Assembly (NCBI RefSeq): GCF_014193375.1
Contig: NZ_JACHZF010000005.1
Coordinates: forward strand, 62,001 to 126,000
DNA length: 64,000 bases
DNA from: Halomonas campaniensis
Lineage (GTDB): Bacteria > Pseudomonadota > Gammaproteobacteria > Pseudomonadales > Halomonadaceae
Direction: 5' to 3'
Shown: piece after piece, positions 1 to 11,442 of the stretch
Position numbering within the stretch: position 1 is the first letter of the stretch
Layout of the letters: the number at the start of each line of letters is the position of its first letter
Made by a program: the position numbers and the translations under genes
Notes under the pieces: generated by a model
Databases searched by the model: none
What the model was told of the DNA's origin: nothing
The model's input: the letters and a program-made list of their open reading frames with translations, nothing else

Positions 1-853
1 GCTTGCCGGGGACGGTCATCACCTCGTCCACGGTCAGGGCGCCGAGGTCGCGGTGCTGGTCGAGGGTGCGGCGCAGGTCGCCGTCGGTGTAGACGCCGAC
101 CAGGCGGCCCGTGTCATCGACCACGCAGGTGAAGCCGAGCCCCTGGCGGGTGATCTCCAGCAGGGCGTCGCGCAGCGGGCTGCCCAGGGGCACCCGGGGC
201 AGGCGGCTGCCCTGGTGCATCAGGTCGGCCACGCGCAGCAGCAGCCGCTTGCCCAGGCTGCCGCCCGGGTGGGAGCGGGCGAAGTCCTCGGCGGTGAAGC
301 CGCGGGACTCCAGCAGTGCCACGGCCAGGGCGTCGCCCAGCGCCAGGGAGGCGGTGGTCGACGAGGTCGGGGCCAGGTCCAGCGGGCAGGCCTCGCGCTC
401 GACCCCGGCATCCAGGTGGGCCTCGGCATGGCGGGCCAGGGTCGAGGTGGGCCGGCCGGTCATGCTGACCAGCGGCACCCCCATGCGCTTGAGCAGCGGC
501 AGCAGGGCGGTGACCTCGGCGGTCTCGCCGGAATGGGAGAGGGCCAGCACCACGTCGCCGGGGGTGATCATGCCGAGGTCGCCGTGGCTGGCCTCGCCGG
601 GATGCACGAAGAAGGCCGGCGTGCCGGTGCTGGCCAGGGTGGCGGCGATCTTGCCGGCGATGTGGCCGGACTTGCCCATGCCGGTGACGACCACCCGGCC
701 TCGGCAGGCCAGGATCAGCTCGCAGGCACGGTCGAAATCGGCATCGAGGCGCTCGATCAGCGCGGCGATGGCCTGCTGCTCCAGCAGCAGGGTGCGGCGG
801 GCGCTGTCGCGCAGTGTCGAGGGCGCGGGGCCCGGGGTGGCGTCTTGGGTCAT
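1..853 (-). CDS. kdsD: D-arabinose 5-phosphate isomerase (KdsD), 3' end cut by window edge
   Basis: Converts ribulose 5-phosphate to arabinose 5-phosphate, the first step towards Kdo for LPS. The visible 284 residues hold an N-terminal SIS sugar-isomerase domain (VTGMGKSG, the HPGEASHGD stretch, LSHSGET) and a CBS region (YTDGDLRR) that runs off the window at base 1. The ATG at 853 is used because the conserved reading begins just after it. It lies 70 bp downstream of the antiporter gene on the same strand, an order also seen in enterobacteria and pseudomonads (yrbG-kdsD). Family identity is clear; KdsD rather than GutQ is inferred from the neighbourhood. Confidence 0.93.
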   Translation of the reverse strand, partial: MTQDATPGPAPSTLRDSARRTLLLEQQAIAALIERLDADFDRACELILACRGRVVVTGMGKSGHIAGKIAATLASTGTPAFFVHPGEASHGDLGMITPGDVVLALSHSGETAEVTALLPLLKRMGVPLVSMTGRPTSTLARHAEAHLDAGVEREACPLDLAPTSSTTASLALGDALAVALLESRGFTAEDFARSHPGGSLGKRLLLRVADLMHQGSRLPRVPLGSPLRDALLEITRQGLGFTCVVDDTGRLVGVYTDGDLRRTLDQHRDLGALTVDEVMTVPGK

Positions 854-923
854 GGCGATGATTGTTGCCTGTTGCGGGGTTTCACTCAAGCCGAGCGTCG
901 GAGGAGATCGCGGCCGGCGCCGT

Positions 924-1880
924 TCAGCCGCTGATACTGGCCAGGCCGAGCCAGCCCAGGTAGCCGAGGTAGGCGAGCAGCAGCAGCATGCCCGGCAGCC
1001 GGCCCAGGCGGCCGCGGCGGTACCAGAGCAGCAGCATGCCCAGCGCCAGGGTGAGCAGCAGCATCACCGGGTAGTCGCGGCTGGCCGAGGCCGGGTCGGT
1101 GACGCCCGGGGCCAGCAGGCCGGGCACCGGCAGCACGGCGAGCAGGTTGAAGAGGTTGGAGCCGATCACGTTGCCGATGGCGATGTCGTGGTGGCGCTTC
1201 AGGGCGCTGGCCACGCAGGCCGCCAGCTCCGGCAGGCTGGTGCCGATGGCCACCACGCTCAGGCCGATGGCCAGCTCGCTGACCCCGAGCCCGCGGGCCA
1301 GTTCGCTGGCGCCCCAGACCAGGGCGCGGGAGCCGGCCACCATGACCGCCAGGGTGGCCACCAGCCAGAGCAGCGCCCGGGCCAGGCGCATGTCGGGGAT
1401 GGTCCCGACCTCTGCCCCGGCCTCGGGGGCATCGGGGGTGTCGGCACGAAACAGCCACCACAGGCTGAACACCAGCAGCAGGAGCAGGAAGAGGGCGTCG
1501 AAGCGGCCGAGGACGCCGTTGGCCAGGGCGTAGCCGGCCAGGCCCGTGGCACCGAGCAGCAGGGGCAGCTCGCGGCGCACCAGGGAGAAGCGCACCGGGA
1601 TCGGCGCCACCAGCGCGGTGACGCCGAGCACCAGGCCGATATTGGCGATGTTCGAGCCCAGCGCGTTGCCGATGGCCAGGTCGGGGATGCCGTCCAGCGA
1701 GGCCATCACCGAGACCACGATCTCCGGGGCGGAGGTGCCCAGGGCGACGATGGTCATGCCCACCAGCAGGGTGCTCATGCCGGCGCGATGGGCCGTTGCC
1801 GCGGCGGCACCGACGAAGCGCTCGGCGCTCCACAGCAGGGCAACGAGGCCGAGCAGCACGACGATCAGGGGAACCAGCAT
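924..1880 (-). CDS. yrbG: Calcium/sodium antiporter, CaCA family (YrbG-like)
   Basis: An inner-membrane cation exchanger of 318 residues with about ten hydrophobic segments. The two inverted alpha repeats typical of CaCA exchangers are visible: GTSAPEIVVS followed by GNALGSNIANI in the first half, and GTSLPELAACV followed by GNVIGSNLFNLL in the second. The ATG at 1880 begins a hydrophobic leader (MLVPLIVVLLG). It is the first gene of a minus-strand unit with kdsD and diverges from mlaF across a 146-bp gap. The ion actually carried is not determinable from sequence. Confidence 0.92.
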   Translation of the reverse strand: MLVPLIVVLLGLVALLWSAERFVGAAAATAHRAGMSTLLVGMTIVALGTSAPEIVVSVMASLDGIPDLAIGNALGSNIANIGLVLGVTALVAPIPVRFSLVRRELPLLLGATGLAGYALANGVLGRFDALFLLLLLVFSLWWLFRADTPDAPEAGAEVGTIPDMRLARALLWLVATLAVMVAGSRALVWGASELARGLGVSELAIGLSVVAIGTSLPELAACVASALKRHHDIAIGNVIGSNLFNLLAVLPVPGLLAPGVTDPASASRDYPVMLLLTLALGMLLLWYRRGRLGRLPGMLLLLAYLGYLGWLGLASISG

Positions 1881-2026
1881 GGAGGGACCCTTCCTTGGTC
1901 GCGGGAAAGGGCGCCCATTAAACGGCCTGGGGGCGGCCGGTGCAAGCGGCAGGCTGCGTGGAGGTGGCGTTGCCGAGCCCGGTTAGGATACGATGTTCGA
2001 TAATTCTTTGCTGGGATGACGAGCCG

Positions 2027-2839
2027 ATGAGTGACACTCCCTTCGTGGTGGTGGAGGGGCTGCATTTCTCGCGGGGCGACACGGAGATCTTCCGTGGCGT
2101 CGACATGCGGATTCCGCGTGGCAGGATCACCGCCATCATGGGGCCCAGCGGCACCGGCAAGACCACCCTGCTCAAGCTGATCGGGGGGCAGCTCTCGCCC
2201 GACGCCGGCCGCGTGACGATCGACGGCGAGGAGGTGCACCGTCTGTCGCGCAAGGCGCTGTTTGCCCTGCGCCGCCGCATGGGCATGCTGTTCCAGAGCG
2301 GGGCGCTGTTCTCGGACCTGAGCGTGTTCGAGAACGTCGCCTTTCCGCTGCGGGTGCATACCGACCTGCCGGATGCCATGGTGCGCGACCTGGTGCTGAT
2401 GAAGCTCGAGGCGGTGGGCCTGCGGGGCGCCCGGGAGCTGATGCCCGCGGAGCTCTCCGGCGGCATGGCGCGCCGGGTGGCGCTGGCCCGGGCGATCGCC
2501 CTGGACCCGGAGCTGATCCTCTATGACGAGCCCTTCGTGGGGCAGGACCCGATCTCCATGGGCGTGCTGGTGCAGCTGATCAAGCGGCTCAACCAGGCCC
2601 TCGGGCTCACCTCCATCGTGGTCTCCCACGACATCAAGGAGACCCTGACCATCGCCGACTACGTCTATGTGATCGCCGACGGCCAGGTAATGGCCCACGG
2701 CACCCCCGAGAGCCTCGACGTGGACCAGGACCCGCGGGTCAGCCAGTTCGTCCACGGCGAGCCGGACGGCCCCGTGCCCTTCCACTATCCGGCGGTGGAC
2801 TACTTCAAGGACATCCTGAGTGCGGGGGGCGGGCGATGA
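2027..2839 (+). CDS. mlaF: MlaF, ATPase of the phospholipid transport ABC system
   Basis: Cytoplasmic ATPase of the MlaFEDB complex that moves phospholipids between the inner membrane and the periplasmic carrier MlaC to keep outer-membrane lipid asymmetry. 270 residues with Walker [13 protein letters not shown], signature [14 protein letters not shown] and Walker [14 protein letters not shown]. The frame stays open upstream to 1940, but the ATG at 2027 (MSDTPFVVV) gives the family-typical N-terminus. Its stop overlaps the mlaE start by four bases. The upstream gap (1881-2026) is shared with the divergent antiporter; I could not settle a promoter in it. Confidence 0.96.
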   Translation: MSDTPFVVVEGLHFSRGDTEIFRGVDMRIPRGRITAIMGPSGTGKTTLLKLIGGQLSPDAGRVTIDGEEVHRLSRKALFALRRRMGMLFQSGALFSDLSVFENVAFPLRVHTDLPDAMVRDLVLMKLEAVGLRGARELMPAELSGGMARRVALARAIALDPELILYDEPFVGQDPISMGVLVQLIKRLNQALGLTSIVVSHDIKETLTIADYVYVIADGQVMAHGTPESLDVDQDPRVSQFVHGEPDGPVPFHYPAVDYFKDILSAGGGR

Positions 2840-3618
2840 TCGCGCGGGTGATGCGCCTCGGGCGCCGCGGCTGCGACCTGCTCGAGGCCCTGGGCCGGGC
2901 CGGGATCTTCGTGGGCCAGTCCGCCGTCGGCGTGCCGTCCCGGGAGGGGTGGGCCCTCTGGTTGCGCCAGATGCACTTCGTCGGCGTGCTGTCGCTGGCC
3001 ATCGTGCTGGTCTCGGGGCTGTTCATCGGCATGGTGCTGTCGCTGCAGGGTTACACCATCCTGGTCGATTTCGGCGCCGAGCAGGCGCTGGGCCAGATGG
3101 TGGCGCTGTCGCTGCTCCGCGAGCTGGCGCCGGTGGTGGCGGCGCTGCTGTTCGCCGGCCGGGCCGGGTCGGCGCTGACCGCCGAGATCGGCCTGATGAA
3201 GGCCACCGAGCAGCTCACCAGCATGGAGATGATCGGCGTGGACCCGCTGCGCCGGGTGGTGGCGCCGCGGCTCTGGGCGGGCTTCGTCTCCCTGCCGCTG
3301 CTGACCATCGGCTTCAGCGTGGTGGGCATCTACGGCGGCTACCTGGTGGGCGTCGAGTGGCTGGGGGTCTTCGAGGGCTCCTACTGGGGCAACATGCAGG
3401 CCAGCGTCGCGTTCATCGGCGACGTGGGCAACGGCATGGTCAAGAGCCTGGTCTTCGCGGTGGTGGTCACCTGGATCGCGGTGTTCCAGGGCTATGATCT
3501 GGTGCCCACCTCGGAAGGCATCTCGCGGGCCACGACCCGCACGGTGGTCTACTCCTCCCTGGCGGTGCTCGGTCTCGATTTCGTGCTGACCGCGGTGATG
3601 TTCGGGGGGCTCTCCTGA
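2836..3618 (+). CDS. mlaE: MlaE, permease of the phospholipid transport ABC system
   Basis: Inner-membrane permease of the Mla system, 260 residues, the usual family length. The conserved MlaE/YrbE features are present: an amphipathic N-terminus, hydrophobic segments near residues 50-75 and 145-175, the region [19 protein letters not shown], and a hydrophobic C-terminus. The ATG at 2836 overlaps the mlaF stop (ATGA), so translation is probably coupled. An 82-bp gap without a recognisable gene separates it from mlaD. Confidence 0.95.
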   Translation: MIARVMRLGRRGCDLLEALGRAGIFVGQSAVGVPSREGWALWLRQMHFVGVLSLAIVLVSGLFIGMVLSLQGYTILVDFGAEQALGQMVALSLLRELAPVVAALLFAGRAGSALTAEIGLMKATEQLTSMEMIGVDPLRRVVAPRLWAGFVSLPLLTIGFSVVGIYGGYLVGVEWLGVFEGSYWGNMQASVAFIGDVGNGMVKSLVFAVVVTWIAVFQGYDLVPTSEGISRATTRTVVYSSLAVLGLDFVLTAVMFGGLS

Positions 3619-3700
3619 TGCCTTCCACCCCTTTGTCTGGTCCCCCTGCGGTTGGCACGCTGCCTGTCGGTAGCGGGGCGTTGATGTTCGGAGAAACACG

Positions 3701-4165
3701 ATGAAGCGCAGCAAGATGATGGAGCTCGGCGTCGGCCTGTTCATGCTGGCCGGCATCCTGGGCCTGGTGTTCCTCGGCCTGCGGGTCAGCGGGCTGACCT
3801 TCCAGGCCCCGGGAGACAGTTTTCGGCTGGAGGCGAACTTCGCCAATATCGGGGGGCTCAAGCCCCGCGCGCGGGTCACCATGGCCGGCGTCACCGTGGG
3901 TCGGGTGGCGGCGATCGAGCTCGACACCGACTGGTACGACGCCCGGGTGATCCTCGAGCTCGATGGCGACCTGGAGGGCAGGCTCTCCCGGGACACCACC
4001 GCGGCGATCCTCACCGCCGGCCTGCTCGGCGAGCAGTACATCGGGCTCTCGGTGGGCGGCGACCCCGAGACCCTGGCCGCGGGTGACACCATCCGCGATA
4101 CCCAGTCGGCCATCGTGCTGGAAGAACTCATCCAGCAGTTCGTGTCCAACATGGTCAGCGATTGA
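3701..4165 (+). CDS. mlaD: MlaD, membrane-anchored lipid-binding MCE protein
   Basis: Single-pass inner-membrane protein with one periplasmic MCE domain; six copies form a ring that passes phospholipid between MlaE and MlaC. 154 residues: one N-terminal membrane segment (about residues 9-28) followed by the MCE domain (FANIGGLKPRARVTMAGVTVG). It is shorter at the C-terminus than the E. coli protein, as in pseudomonads. The start is preceded by GGAGAAACACG, an acceptable ribosome-binding site. Confidence 0.95.
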   Translation: MKRSKMMELGVGLFMLAGILGLVFLGLRVSGLTFQAPGDSFRLEANFANIGGLKPRARVTMAGVTVGRVAAIELDTDWYDARVILELDGDLEGRLSRDTTAAILTAGLLGEQYIGLSVGGDPETLAAGDTIRDTQSAIVLEELIQQFVSNMVSD

Positions 4166-4210
4166 CGTGCGTGCGCGTCGATCTGGTTTGTCCCAAGGAG
4201 AGTTGACTGC

Positions 4211-4864
4211 ATGAACCGTCTTTACCTTCCCCTCCGTTCGCTGCTGGCGGGCCTGCTGCTGGCCCTGTTCGCGCTGCCGGCCAGTGCCGCTCCCGAACGC
4301 ACGCCCGAGCAGCTGATCCGCCAGAGCGTCGAGGAGCTCACCGGCCAGATCGAGGGGCGGCGCGACTACTTCGCCGACAACCTCGACGAGCTCAAGGCGC
4401 TGGTGGACGACAGCCTCGATGACATCGCCGACTTCCGCTACATCGGCGCCAGCGTGATGGGCCGCTACTTCCAGAACGCCTCCCCCCAGCAGCGCTCGCG
4501 CTTCGTGGAGACCTTCCGCCAGACCCTGATCGACACCTACACCCGGGGCCTGGTCACCTTCGACTACCGGGAACTGCGCGTGCTTGATGCCCAGCGCGCC
4601 CCGCGCCACGAGGACCAGGCCAGCGTCGACATGGAGGTGGTGGCCATGGACGGCACCGTCTACCCGGTCAGCTACTCGCTGCGCCTCTCCGGCGGCGAGT
4701 GGAAGGTCGTCAACGTGATCGTCAACGGCATCAACCTGGGGCTGACCTTCCGCAACCAGTTCGACCAGGCCATGCGTGACCAGGGCCGCGACTACGACGC
4801 GGTGATCGACGGCTGGTCGCCGGAACTGGCCGTCGAGGAGCTGGAGGAGGGCGGCGACGCATGA
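4211..4864 (+). CDS. mlaC: MlaC, periplasmic phospholipid shuttle
   Basis: Soluble periplasmic carrier that takes phospholipid between the outer-membrane Mla complex and MlaFEDB. 217 residues with a clear signal peptide (hydrophobic residues about 8-25, cleavage after PASAA) and the Tol/Ttg2-type fold sequence (GRYFQNASPQQRSRFVETF). AAGGAG lies upstream of the ATG. Its stop overlaps the mlaB start (ATGA at 4861-4864). Confidence 0.95.
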   Translation: MNRLYLPLRSLLAGLLLALFALPASAAPERTPEQLIRQSVEELTGQIEGRRDYFADNLDELKALVDDSLDDIADFRYIGASVMGRYFQNASPQQRSRFVETFRQTLIDTYTRGLVTFDYRELRVLDAQRAPRHEDQASVDMEVVAMDGTVYPVSYSLRLSGGEWKVVNVIVNGINLGLTFRNQFDQAMRDQGRDYDAVIDGWSPELAVEELEEGGDA

Positions 4865-5196
4865 GCCTGCTGCTCGAGCATCGCGGGGCCCGGCTGGAGG
4901 CCACGGCCGAGGGCCTTCGGGTGAGCGGGCAGGTAGGGTTCGATGCCGCTGCCGCGCTGGCCGCCTCCGGCCGCGACTGGCTGGTCGGCCAGCCGGCGGG
5001 CACCCGGGTGGTCTTCGACCTGTGCGGCGTGGCGGGGGTCAGCAGCGCCGCGCTCAGCGTGGTGCTCGAGTGGATGCGCTGCACCCGGGCCGCGGGGCTC
5101 AAGCTGCGCACGGTGCGCCTCTCGGACTCCCTGCAGCGCCTCACCGAGGTGGCCGGGCTCGACCGCCTGCTGCCGGTGGAGCCGTCGGGCGCCTGA
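4861..5196 (+). CDS. mlaB: MlaB, STAS-domain subunit of the Mla complex
   Basis: Small cytoplasmic STAS-domain protein that binds MlaF and is needed for its assembly and activity. 111 residues, one STAS domain (RVVFDLCGVAGVSSAALSVVLEW). Sequence conservation in this family is low, so the assignment rests on the fold-type pattern plus its place as last gene of mlaFEDCB with a four-base overlap to mlaC. Confidence 0.9.
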   Translation: MSLLLEHRGARLEATAEGLRVSGQVGFDAAAALAASGRDWLVGQPAGTRVVFDLCGVAGVSSAALSVVLEWMRCTRAAGLKLRTVRLSDSLQRLTEVAGLDRLLPVEPSGA

Positions 5197-5221
5197 GGCG
5201 TCCCTGGCCGCCGGCATCGCC

Positions 5222-5240
5222 AAGCGCGGCGCTTTTCTTT
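5222..5240 (+). terminator. Possible intrinsic terminator after mlaB
   Basis: A 5-bp stem AAGCG/CGCTT with a CGG loop runs directly into TTCTTT, 26 bases past the mlaB stop. It is short, but the T-rich tail is unusual in this GC-rich DNA. Confidence 0.45.
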
Positions 5241-5265
5241 ACCATGTGTCCCTTGCTCGATCCGA

Positions 5266-5292
5266 GCCATCGGCCGCAGCGCGGCCGATGGC
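5266..5292 (+). terminator. Perfect 12-bp hairpin upstream of ibaG
   Basis: GCCATCGGCCGC and its exact complement are separated by an AGC loop, 35 bases before the ibaG start. There is no T-run, so it may be an attenuator or an mRNA-stabilising stem rather than a classical terminator. Confidence 0.4.
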
Positions 5293-5326
5293 CTTCCCAT
5301 CCCCAGCATCACAGGAGTGCCGGTTC

Positions 5327-6857
<1,531 letters not shown>

Positions 6858-6876
6858 GGACGACCAAGGCGAGAGC

Positions 6877-7530
6877 ATGAGCAAACAACTGATCCTGGCC
6901 CTCTCCAAGGGCCGCATCCTGGACGAGACCCTGCCGCTGCTGGCCGACGCCGGCATAGAGCCTGCCGAGGACCTGGGCAGGAGCCGCAAGCTGCTGTTCG
7001 ACACCAACCTGCCCGACGTCAAGCTGGTGGTGATCCGCGCCACCGACGTGCCCACCTATGTGCAGCTGGGCGCCGCCGACCTGGGCGTGGCGGGCAAGGA
7101 CGTGCTGCTCGAGCACGGCGCCGAGGGGCTCTACGAGCCGCTGGACCTGGAGATCGCCCGCTGCCGGCTGATGACCGCCGGCATCACCGGCGCCGAGCCG
7201 GCCCGCGCAAGGCGCCGCGTGGCCACCAAGTTCGTCGGCGTGGCCCGGCGCTGGTATGCCGAGCAGGGCATCCAGGCCGAGGTGATCAAGCTCTACGGGG
7301 CCATGGAGCTGGCGCCGCTGATGAACCTGGCCGACGAGATCGTCGACATCGTCGACACCGGGAATACCCTGCGCGCCAACGGCATGGAGCCCGGCGAGCT
7401 GATCGCCGACATCAGCACCCGGCTGGTGGTCAACAAGGCCGCCATGACCATGAAGCATGCGCGTATCAAGCCGCTGATCGAGCGCCTGGGCGAGGCCGTG
7501 GCGGCGCGCCGCGAGCCCGCCTCGGCCTGA
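6877..7530 (+). CDS. hisG: ATP phosphoribosyltransferase, short form (HisG)
   Basis: First step of histidine synthesis (ATP + PRPP). 217 residues, so this is the short form that lacks the C-terminal regulatory domain and needs HisZ as partner, which must be encoded elsewhere. Typical blocks are [16 protein letters not shown] at the N-terminus, [12 protein letters not shown] and the PRPP-binding stretch [17 protein letters not shown]. It lies 19 bp after murA and upstream of hisD, as in pseudomonads. Confidence 0.97.
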   Translation: MSKQLILALSKGRILDETLPLLADAGIEPAEDLGRSRKLLFDTNLPDVKLVVIRATDVPTYVQLGAADLGVAGKDVLLEHGAEGLYEPLDLEIARCRLMTAGITGAEPARARRRVATKFVGVARRWYAEQGIQAEVIKLYGAMELAPLMNLADEIVDIVDTGNTLRANGMEPGELIADISTRLVVNKAAMTMKHARIKPLIERLGEAVAARREPASA

Positions 7531-7626
7531 GGCGACCTCGCCGATAGCGGCCCGCTCTTGATGCCATAGGGGCCCGCGGCTTGTTCGCGGCCCCATGGCG
7601 CGGCACAGTCTTCACGGATTCCCGTA

Positions 7627-8958
7627 ATGGATGCCCACATGACCGACTCTCCCGTTTCCTCCGGCATCGCCCGGCTCGCCACCGCCGACGCGGGCTTCGA
7701 AGCGCGCCTGTCGTCCCTGCTCGCCTGGGAAGGCGTCTCCGACGCCGCGGTGCAGCAGCGCGTCGACGAGATCATCGAGGCGGTCAGGCGCCGCGGTGAC
7801 GCGGCCCTGGTCGAGGCCAGCAACCGCTTCGATCGCCTCTCGGCGACGACCATGGCCGAGCTGACCCTCTCCGCCGAGCGCCTGCGCCAGGCCTATGACG
7901 GCCTGCCCGCCGCCCAGCGCGAGGCGCTGGCCCAGGCCGCCGAGCGGATCCGCCTCTACCACGAGCGTCAGAAGCCCGAGTCCTGGCACTACACCGAGGC
8001 CGACGGCTCCGTGCTGGGCCAGCAGGTGATGCCCCTGGACCGGGCCGGCATCTACGTGCCGGGCGGCAAGGCCGCCTATCCCTCCTCGGTGCTGATGAAC
8101 GCCATCCCCGCCCACGTGGCCGGGGTGCGCGAGATCATCATGGTAGTGCCGACCCCGGATGGCGTGCTCAACGAGCTGGTGCTGGCGGCGGCCCACCTGG
8201 CGGGGGTCGACCGCGTCTTCACCGTGGGTGGCGCCCAGGCGGTGGCGGCGCTGGCCTACGGCACCGAGACGGTGCCGCGGGTCGACAAGATCGTCGGGCC
8301 CGGCAACATCTACGTGGCCACCGCCAAGCGGGCGGTGTTCGGCCAGGTGGGGATCGACATGATCGCCGGCCCCTCGGAGATCCTGGTGGTCTCCGACGGC
8401 GGCACCGCCCCCGAGTGGCTGGCCATGGACCTCTTCTCCCAGGCCGAGCATGACGAGGACGCCCAGGCGATCCTGGTGAGCTGGGATGCCGCTCACCTCG
8501 ACGCCGTGGAGGCCGCCATCGACCGGCTGCTGCCGACCCTGGAGCGCGAGGCGATCGTGCGCGAGTCCCTGGCGCGCCGGGGGGCGCTGATCGAGTGCGC
8601 CAGCCGCGAGGAGGCGATGGCGCTGATCAACCGCATCGCCCCCGAGCACCTCGAGCTCTCGGTGGCCAACCCGGAGGGCTGGCTGCCGGAGATCCGCCAT
8701 GCCGGGGCCATCTTCATGGGCCGCTACACCGCCGAGGCGCTGGGCGACTACTGCGCCGGCCCCAACCACGTGCTGCCCACCTCGGGCACCGCGCGCTTCT
8801 CCTCGCCGCTGGGGGTCTACGACTTCCAGAAGCGCTCCTCGATCATCCACTGCTCCGCCGAGGGGGCCTCGACGCTGGGCAAGGTGGCCTCCGTGCTGGC
8901 CCGCGGCGAGTCGCTGACCGCCCACGCGCGCAGCGCCGAGTACCGCATCAAGGAGTGA
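7627..8958 (+). CDS. hisD: Histidinol dehydrogenase (HisD)
   Basis: NAD-dependent Zn enzyme for the last two oxidations to histidine. 443 residues. Recognisable blocks: [45 protein letters not shown], the metal/catalytic stretch [12 protein letters not shown], and [12 protein letters not shown]. An ATG 12 bases further in (MTDSPVS) is an alternative start. The 96-bp gap after hisG holds an imperfect GC-rich hairpin (about 7568-7597). Confidence 0.97.
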   Translation: MDAHMTDSPVSSGIARLATADAGFEARLSSLLAWEGVSDAAVQQRVDEIIEAVRRRGDAALVEASNRFDRLSATTMAELTLSAERLRQAYDGLPAAQREALAQAAERIRLYHERQKPESWHYTEADGSVLGQQVMPLDRAGIYVPGGKAAYPSSVLMNAIPAHVAGVREIIMVVPTPDGVLNELVLAAAHLAGVDRVFTVGGAQAVAALAYGTETVPRVDKIVGPGNIYVATAKRAVFGQVGIDMIAGPSEILVVSDGGTAPEWLAMDLFSQAEHDEDAQAILVSWDAAHLDAVEAAIDRLLPTLEREAIVRESLARRGALIECASREEAMALINRIAPEHLELSVANPEGWLPEIRHAGAIFMGRYTAEALGDYCAGPNHVLPTSGTARFSSPLGVYDFQKRSSIIHCSAEGASTLGKVASVLARGESLTAHARSAEYRIKE

Positions 8959-8988
8959 GCCCGGCCAACCGGACGGATTGGCCGATAC

Positions 8989-9020
8989 GCAGGAGGCCCC
9001 GCCATGGCGGGGCCTCCTGC
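8989..9020. terminator. Perfect 32-bp palindrome between hisD and the protease gene
   Basis: GCAGGAGGCCCCGC is followed by CATG and its exact complement, giving a 14-bp stem. It lies between two convergent stop codons and reads the same on both strands, so a bidirectional terminator is likely even though neither side has a long T-run. Confidence 0.65.
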
Positions 9021-9050
9021 ATTGCGGCGGACCGCGACGCGCGCGACAGG

Positions 9051-10304
<1,254 letters not shown>

Positions 10305-10406
10305 GCGGTTGATCGTCCTTGTGGCGGGCGGTCGCGGGGGCAGGGGCCCCGCCGGTACAATGAGGGAATGGTAACATTCTCACCCAGTGGACGTATGGAG
10401 GTCCCG

Positions 10407-11168
10407 ATGACGAATCGCGATGCGCTGGTGGCCGCCTGTGACCGGGAGCTGGCGCCGGAGCGCTTCAAGGACTACACGGTCAACGGCCTGCAGGTCGAGG
10501 GGCGCGACCGGGTGGCCCGGGTGATGAGCGGCGTGACGGCCTGCCAGGCGCTGGTCGACGAGGCGGTGGCCTGGCAGGCCGACCTGGTGCTGGTGCATCA
10601 CGGCTACTTCTGGAAGAACGAGCCGGTGGCGATCACCGGCATGAAGCGCCGGCGCCTCCGGGCCCTGCTCGCCCACGACATCAGCCTGCTGGCCTACCAC
10701 CTGCCGCTGGACGCCCATGCGGGCCTGGGCAACAACGCCGAACTGGGCCGGCGGCTCGACTTCGCGGTCGACGGCTGCGCCGACGGCGAGCTCGGCGAGG
10801 GGCTGGTGTGGCTGGGCACGCCGCCCGAGGGGCTCGACGCCCGGGGGCTCGCGCAGCACGTGGGGCAACGCCTGGCGCGCGAGCCGCAGCTGGTCGAGGC
10901 GCCGGGGGGTGGCGAGATCCGCCGGGTGGCGTGGTGCACCGGGGGCGCCCAGGACATGATCACGGCGGCCCGGGAGGCGGGGGCCGATGCCTTCATCTCG
11001 GGGGAGATCTCCGAGCGCACCACCCACCTGGCCCGGGAGCTGGGCATCCACTACCTGGCGGCGGGCCACCACGCCACCGAGCGTTACGGTGTCCAGGCGC
11101 TGGGGGAGTGGCTGGCCGGGCAGTTCGACATCGAGCACCGCTTCGTGGACATCGATAACCCCGCCTGA
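10407..11168 (+). CDS. Nif3-like dinuclear metal-centre protein (YbgI family)
   Basis: 253 residues of the NIF3/YbgI/DUF34 family, a toroidal protein with a two-metal site whose biochemical role is debated; some members act as GTP cyclohydrolase I-like enzymes. Metal-binding signatures: LVHHGYFWKNE, LLAYHLPLDAH, ADAFISGEISE and AAGHHATERYG. The ATG at 10407 has an ideal GGAGGT site seven bases upstream. An in-frame ATG at 10368 lies almost at the predicted transcription start (TACAAT at 10356-10361) and is unlikely. Confidence 0.92.
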   Translation: MTNRDALVAACDRELAPERFKDYTVNGLQVEGRDRVARVMSGVTACQALVDEAVAWQADLVLVHHGYFWKNEPVAITGMKRRRLRALLAHDISLLAYHLPLDAHAGLGNNAELGRRLDFAVDGCADGELGEGLVWLGTPPEGLDARGLAQHVGQRLAREPQLVEAPGGGEIRRVAWCTGGAQDMITAAREAGADAFISGEISERTTHLARELGIHYLAAGHHATERYGVQALGEWLAGQFDIEHRFVDIDNPA

Positions 11169-11213
11169 GGCCGGGGCAGGGCTATGGCCAATGGCGGCAT
11201 CGCTAAAGGCTGT

Positions 11214-11336
11214 TCCGGCGAAAGGCCCCGGAGCGCCGGACCGACGAGGGGGCGCCATTAACCCCTCCCTGGGGGCTACCTAGACCATCCCTGGTCCACG
11301 GACCCCCTCTCCGGCCTTTCCCCGGCGCCTTTCGCT
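11214..11336. repeat. Palindromic intergenic repeat, copy 1
   Basis: A 123-bp element between the convergent nif3-like and yhcB-like genes. Its outer arms GCGAAAGGCCCCGG (11218-11231) and CCGGCGCCTTTCGC (11322-11335) pair at 13 of 14 positions. Inside are GAGGGG/CCCCTC (11246/11262) and the perfect hairpin GACCA-TCCC-TGGTC (11283-11296). Its ends (TCCGGCGAAAGG and CCTTTCCCCGGCGCCT) and its core (GCTACCT..TCCCTGG..GGACCCCC) recur at 48076-48182, so it is a dispersed repeat. No protein is encoded. Confidence 0.7.
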
Positions 11337-11392
11337 GACAAGATGCCGGTGACTGCGATAGCGCTGAAGGCCTTGGTGGTGAGGGGACGAGG

Positions 11393-11442
11393 TCAGTAGC
11401 GCGGCGGCTTCGGCGCCTCAGTAGCGCGGGGGCTGCGGTGCC
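11393..11442. repeat. 25-bp tandem duplication of the yhcB-like gene end
   Basis: Two adjacent 25-bp units, 11393-11417 and 11418-11442, match at 22 of 25 positions. The second holds the last codons and stop of the minus-strand gene (APQPPRY-stop); the first, just past the stop, would read APKPPRY-stop, so the 3' end was duplicated. Confidence 0.75.

Noticed and set aside
1881..2026. A promoter for mlaF based on TAGGAT, TACGAT or GATAAT near 1984-2004.
   Set aside because: None has a -35 box at acceptable spacing (TTGCCG at 1970 is 8, 13 or 23 bases away), so no single call is supported.
7568..7597. Terminator or attenuator between hisG and hisD.
   Set aside because: The stem is bulged, has no T-run and lies between two genes of one pathway; evidence is too weak.
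10368..10406. An upstream ATG for the Nif3-like gene.
   Set aside because: It would lie at the predicted transcription start, while the ATG at 10407 has an ideal GGAGGT site.
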